A stretch of 64,000 nucleotides of DNA from Luteibacter pinisoli (lineage in GTDB: Bacteria > Pseudomonadota > Gammaproteobacteria > Xanthomonadales > Rhodanobacteraceae), in the NCBI RefSeq assembly GCF_006385595.1, contig NZ_CP041046.1, positions 434,001-498,000 on the forward strand. The letters run 5' to 3'. Below the pieces are notes generated by a model. It worked only from the letters and a program-made list of their open reading frames with translations. It did no database searches and was not told where the DNA came from. Made by a program: the position numbers and the translations under genes. Position 1 is the first letter of the stretch. Each line of letters starts with the position of its first letter. Shown here piece after piece: positions 63,185 through 64,000 of the stretch.

Positions 63185-64000
63185 CCGCCCTGCAGGACGC
63201 TTCCCAGCTACAGCTTGACCGGCTGCGCCGTGCCTGGCGCGGCAGTGCCTTGCCGGGCTTCATGCGCTGGTGGGGTGGGGAACTGGCCAGCCTGGTGCCG
63301 CCGCGCCTGCGCTACGCGTTCGCGGGCGGCCAGCGCTGGTACATCGTGGAGCGTAGCGGCGATGCCTGGGTGCTTCGCCGCGCCGGCGAGACCCTCGCCC
63401 TGGCCAGCGCCGGCGACATCGCCGCCATCGAACACCGCACCGGCCAGTTCGCCCGCGCGCTCGACGAGGCCGACCCGGCCGATCGCCGCGTCGCCCTGGT
63501 GTTGCCCGCCGCCAACGTCCTGCGCCGACGCCTCGTGTTGCCGGTGGCCGCGCGTGACAACCTGCGCCAGGTCGCCGGCTTCGATATCGACAGGCAGACG
63601 CCGTTCCGTGCGGATGAAGTGCACTACGGCGTGCGCGATCTCGGTGAAACCGTGGGCGAAGGCCGCTTCGCCGCGGAACTCGCCGCGACGCCGCGCATCA
63701 CCCTCGACCCGCTCCTGGATGAACTGGCCTCGCTCGGCATCACGCCCGACCGGGTAGACGTCGCGCAGGGTGCTGGCCTCGCCGGCGTGGATCTGCTGCC
63801 GCCGAAGCGCGTGCCGCGCCGCACCGATCGCCAGCGCCGGCTCAATACCGTGCTGATCGTCAGCATCGTCGTCCTCGCCGTAGCCGCCATGGGCACCTGG
63901 CTGCACAACCGCGCGGCCGCCCTCGATGCCATGCGCACCGAGGTGGAATCCATGCAGACCGACGCGAAGCGCACCGGCGCGTTTCGCCAGCGGTTGATGG
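63181..64000 (+). CDS. gspL: Type II secretion protein GspL (partial, runs off the window)
   Basis: The first 273 codons of an open frame that begins at ATG overlapping the gspK stop (ATGA) and continues past the window end. The cytosolic part has an actin-like fold character (WYIVERSGDAWVLRRAGE, RVALVLPAANVLRRRLVLP, DLLPPKR). A single membrane helix follows (TVLIVSIVVLAVAAMGTWL, about 222-242), and the periplasmic part starts after it. This is the GspL/PilN-like layout; GspL anchors GspE to the membrane. gspM, N and D are expected beyond the window. Confidence 0.85.
   Translation, partial: MTALQDASQLQLDRLRRAWRGSALPGFMRWWGGELASLVPPRLRYAFAGGQRWYIVERSGDAWVLRRAGETLALASAGDIAAIEHRTGQFARALDEADPADRRVALVLPAANVLRRRLVLPVAARDNLRQVAGFDIDRQTPFRADEVHYGVRDLGETVGEGRFAAELAATPRITLDPLLDELASLGITPDRVDVAQGAGLAGVDLLPPKRVPRRTDRQRRLNTVLIVSIVVLAVAAMGTWLHNRAAALDAMRTEVESMQTDAKRTGAFRQRLM

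Overview
The window is GC-rich (about two thirds G+C by eye), densely coded DNA from the chromosome of a Gram-negative gammaproteobacterium. It most resembles the Xanthomonadales, probably the Rhodanobacteraceae (Luteibacter/Dyella/Rhodanobacter type). That placement is inferred from the plant-type glutamate-cysteine ligase, a Rho with a long low-complexity N-terminus, a pair of Oar-like TonB-dependent receptors, a coniferyl aldehyde dehydrogenase, an xps-like type II secretion operon, and the overall protein similarities. I saw no tRNA, rRNA, insertion sequence, prophage or CRISPR array.

Layout. 0-9.5 kb is housekeeping: the end of an outer-membrane protein, gshA, rho, trxA, the divergent helicase rhlB, ftsEX, a double-receiver regulator and ung. 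9.5-11.3 kb holds a solitary PemK/MazF-like toxin gene in atypical DNA, followed by rpoH, whose leader carries a near-perfect CIRCE element. 11.3-20.7 kb is a two-component system joined to a three-gene RND efflux pump, then an aldehyde dehydrogenase. 20.7-29 kb has tal, priA (preceded by a cluster of DnaA boxes), a DUF3667 membrane protein, a MATE exporter and sppA. 29-36 kb is a series of small transcription units: lipoprotein, ABC ATPase, SDR, DUF4124 protein, DegV protein, AMP nucleosidase, ECF sigma factor with a membrane partner, and an EamA exporter.

36-45.5 kb contains two tandem Oar-like TonB-dependent receptors, a CPA1 cation/proton antiporter and tatD. 45.5-57.3 kb is a surface and secretome island: a subtilisin-like protease, a small secreted protein translationally coupled to a PA-domain zinc metalloprotease, and a 2263-residue trimeric autotransporter adhesin with a 1.7-1.9 kb internal duplication. 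57.4-64 kb is the type II secretion operon gspE-F-G-H-I-J-K-L, cut by the window end.

How the parts may fit together. The Sec-type secreted proteases next to gspE-L are plausible clients of that secretion system (inference from proximity and signal peptides). The adhesin secretes itself through its YadA anchor. The CIRCE site would place the heat-shock sigma factor gene under HrcA control. The most notable observations are CIRCE-rpoH, the zinc protease with a PA domain apparently inserted between its zinc ligands plus its coupled small partner, the duplicated adhesin head, the DnaA-box cluster before priA, the pseudo-receiver/receiver protein, and a GspE without its zinc-binding cysteines.
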